Positions 63,878 through 64,000 of a stretch of DNA of 64,000 nucleotides are shown here, piece by piece (the stretch's first letter is position 1; each line of letters starts with the position of its first letter). The stretch is from Bog-756 sp963696495 (GTDB taxonomy: Bacteria > Actinomycetota > Acidimicrobiia > Acidimicrobiales > RAAP-2). The position numbers and the translations under genes were made by a program. Under the pieces are notes generated by a model. It searched no databases. It was not told the origin of the DNA and was given only the letters and a program-made list of their open reading frames with translations. The DNA is taken from the NCBI GenBank assembly GCA_963696495.1, contig CAVOKJ010000003.1:124001-188000 (forward strand), read 5' to 3'.

Positions 63878-64000
63878 TCAATTCCGGCGGGGGGCCCACT
63901 TCCACCGTCGTACGGCGACGATCGCTCCGGCCACTCCCCACAGGGCGACGACGAGCAGGTCGTGCCACGCCCACGGTGACGCACCCTTCTGCAGGTCGAA
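63878..64000 (-). CDS. C-terminal end of a membrane protein (ABC-2 permease-like), cut by the window
   Basis: Reading in from the window edge on the minus strand, the frame gives 40 residues, ending RRWKWAPRRN and TGA at 63880-63878. One membrane helix is visible (WHDLLVVALWGVAGAIVAV), with a basic end. ABC-2 type permeases frequently end like this (a last helix then RRxxWxPRR), but the available piece is too short to be sure. The start lies outside the window. Confidence 0.5.
   Translation of the reverse strand, partial: FDLQKGASPWAWHDLLVVALWGVAGAIVAVRRWKWAPRRN

Noticed and set aside
63766..63984. Minus-strand frame across the tRNA-Thr gene.
   Set aside because: Runs antisense through a tRNA and ends without domain; the real coding piece at the edge is the frame 63878-64000 on the same strand but a different phase.

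Overview
The window is very GC-rich DNA with actinobacterial traits: GTG starts are common, -10 boxes of the form TANNNT sit 6-8 bases before many start codons (leaderless transcription), and it carries a mycothiol-dependent isomerase-like protein, an F420-type LLM oxidoreductase, GpgS and a P450/FadD lipid-metabolism flavour. The gene set (CrtC/AttH-like protein, WHG-type TetR, cupredoxin next to an aa3-type oxidase) suggests an Acidimicrobiia-like soil or aquatic actinobacterium; this is inference, as no rRNA is present. About 66 protein genes and 2 tRNAs fill the window and no gene-free stretch reaches 300 bases. I see no CRISPR array, intact insertion sequence, integrase or prophage, so this looks like chromosome, not an island.

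Layout. 1-5.4 kb: NIL-domain tail, small Cys protein, NUDIX, GNAT, an epimerase/TetR divergent pair with twin operators, an ArsB-like permease and an FKBP lipoprotein. 5.6-8.9 kb: larB-larC (nickel-pincer cofactor synthesis) divergent from pheA, then tRNA-Ser(UGA). 9-12.7 kb: an OpuC-like glycine betaine/osmolyte ABC importer. 12.7-20.7 kb: GH1 glycosidase, cupin, a three-gene operon with a 40-residue ORF, phosphotransferase, MarR/MFS pair, CDGSH protein. 20.8-25.6 kb: mycothiol-type isomerase/TetR pair, an unrecognised protein, ArsR-SRPBCC and an aldo/keto reductase. 25.8-30.1 kb: ADH-VOC-LLM operon, then ClpP, an XRE regulator and a ClpP-like protein without its catalytic triad. 30.2-32.4 kb: aldo/keto reductase, glycerate kinase.

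32.5-41.7 kb is a respiratory block: cupredoxin-ctaC-ctaD-ctaE, a small membrane protein, CtaG and a membrane-protein/SCO1 fusion with a secreted partner. ctaD has the active-site residues but Ile where the K-channel lysine normally is. 41.8-46 kb: SDR, acyl-CoA synthetase, MFS exporter. 46.1-48.1 kb: a two-gene operon of unknown function whose first product carries a PD-(D/E)XK nuclease motif. 48.2-55.4 kb: patatin and hexapeptide acetyltransferase (tails overlapping antisense by 220 bases), methyltransferase, FMN-binding protein, EthD-like protein, cobalamin-binding-type protein, P450-TetR operon. 55.5-64 kb: threonine synthase-MoaD, gpgS, MFS/TetR, otsA, otsB, LytR_C protein, tRNA-Thr(UGU) and the 3' end of a membrane protein.

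Together the betaine importer, GpgS and OtsA/OtsB point to osmoadaptation, and the P450, FadD, SDR, LLM, EthD and VOC genes to lipid or xenobiotic catabolism. The best candidates for undescribed biology are the ClpP/XRE/pseudo-ClpP locus (28.4-30.1 kb), the nuclease-motif operon (46.2-48.1 kb), the SCO1 fusion and K-channel-altered oxidase (33-41.7 kb), and the 40-residue ORF operon (14.5-16.2 kb).
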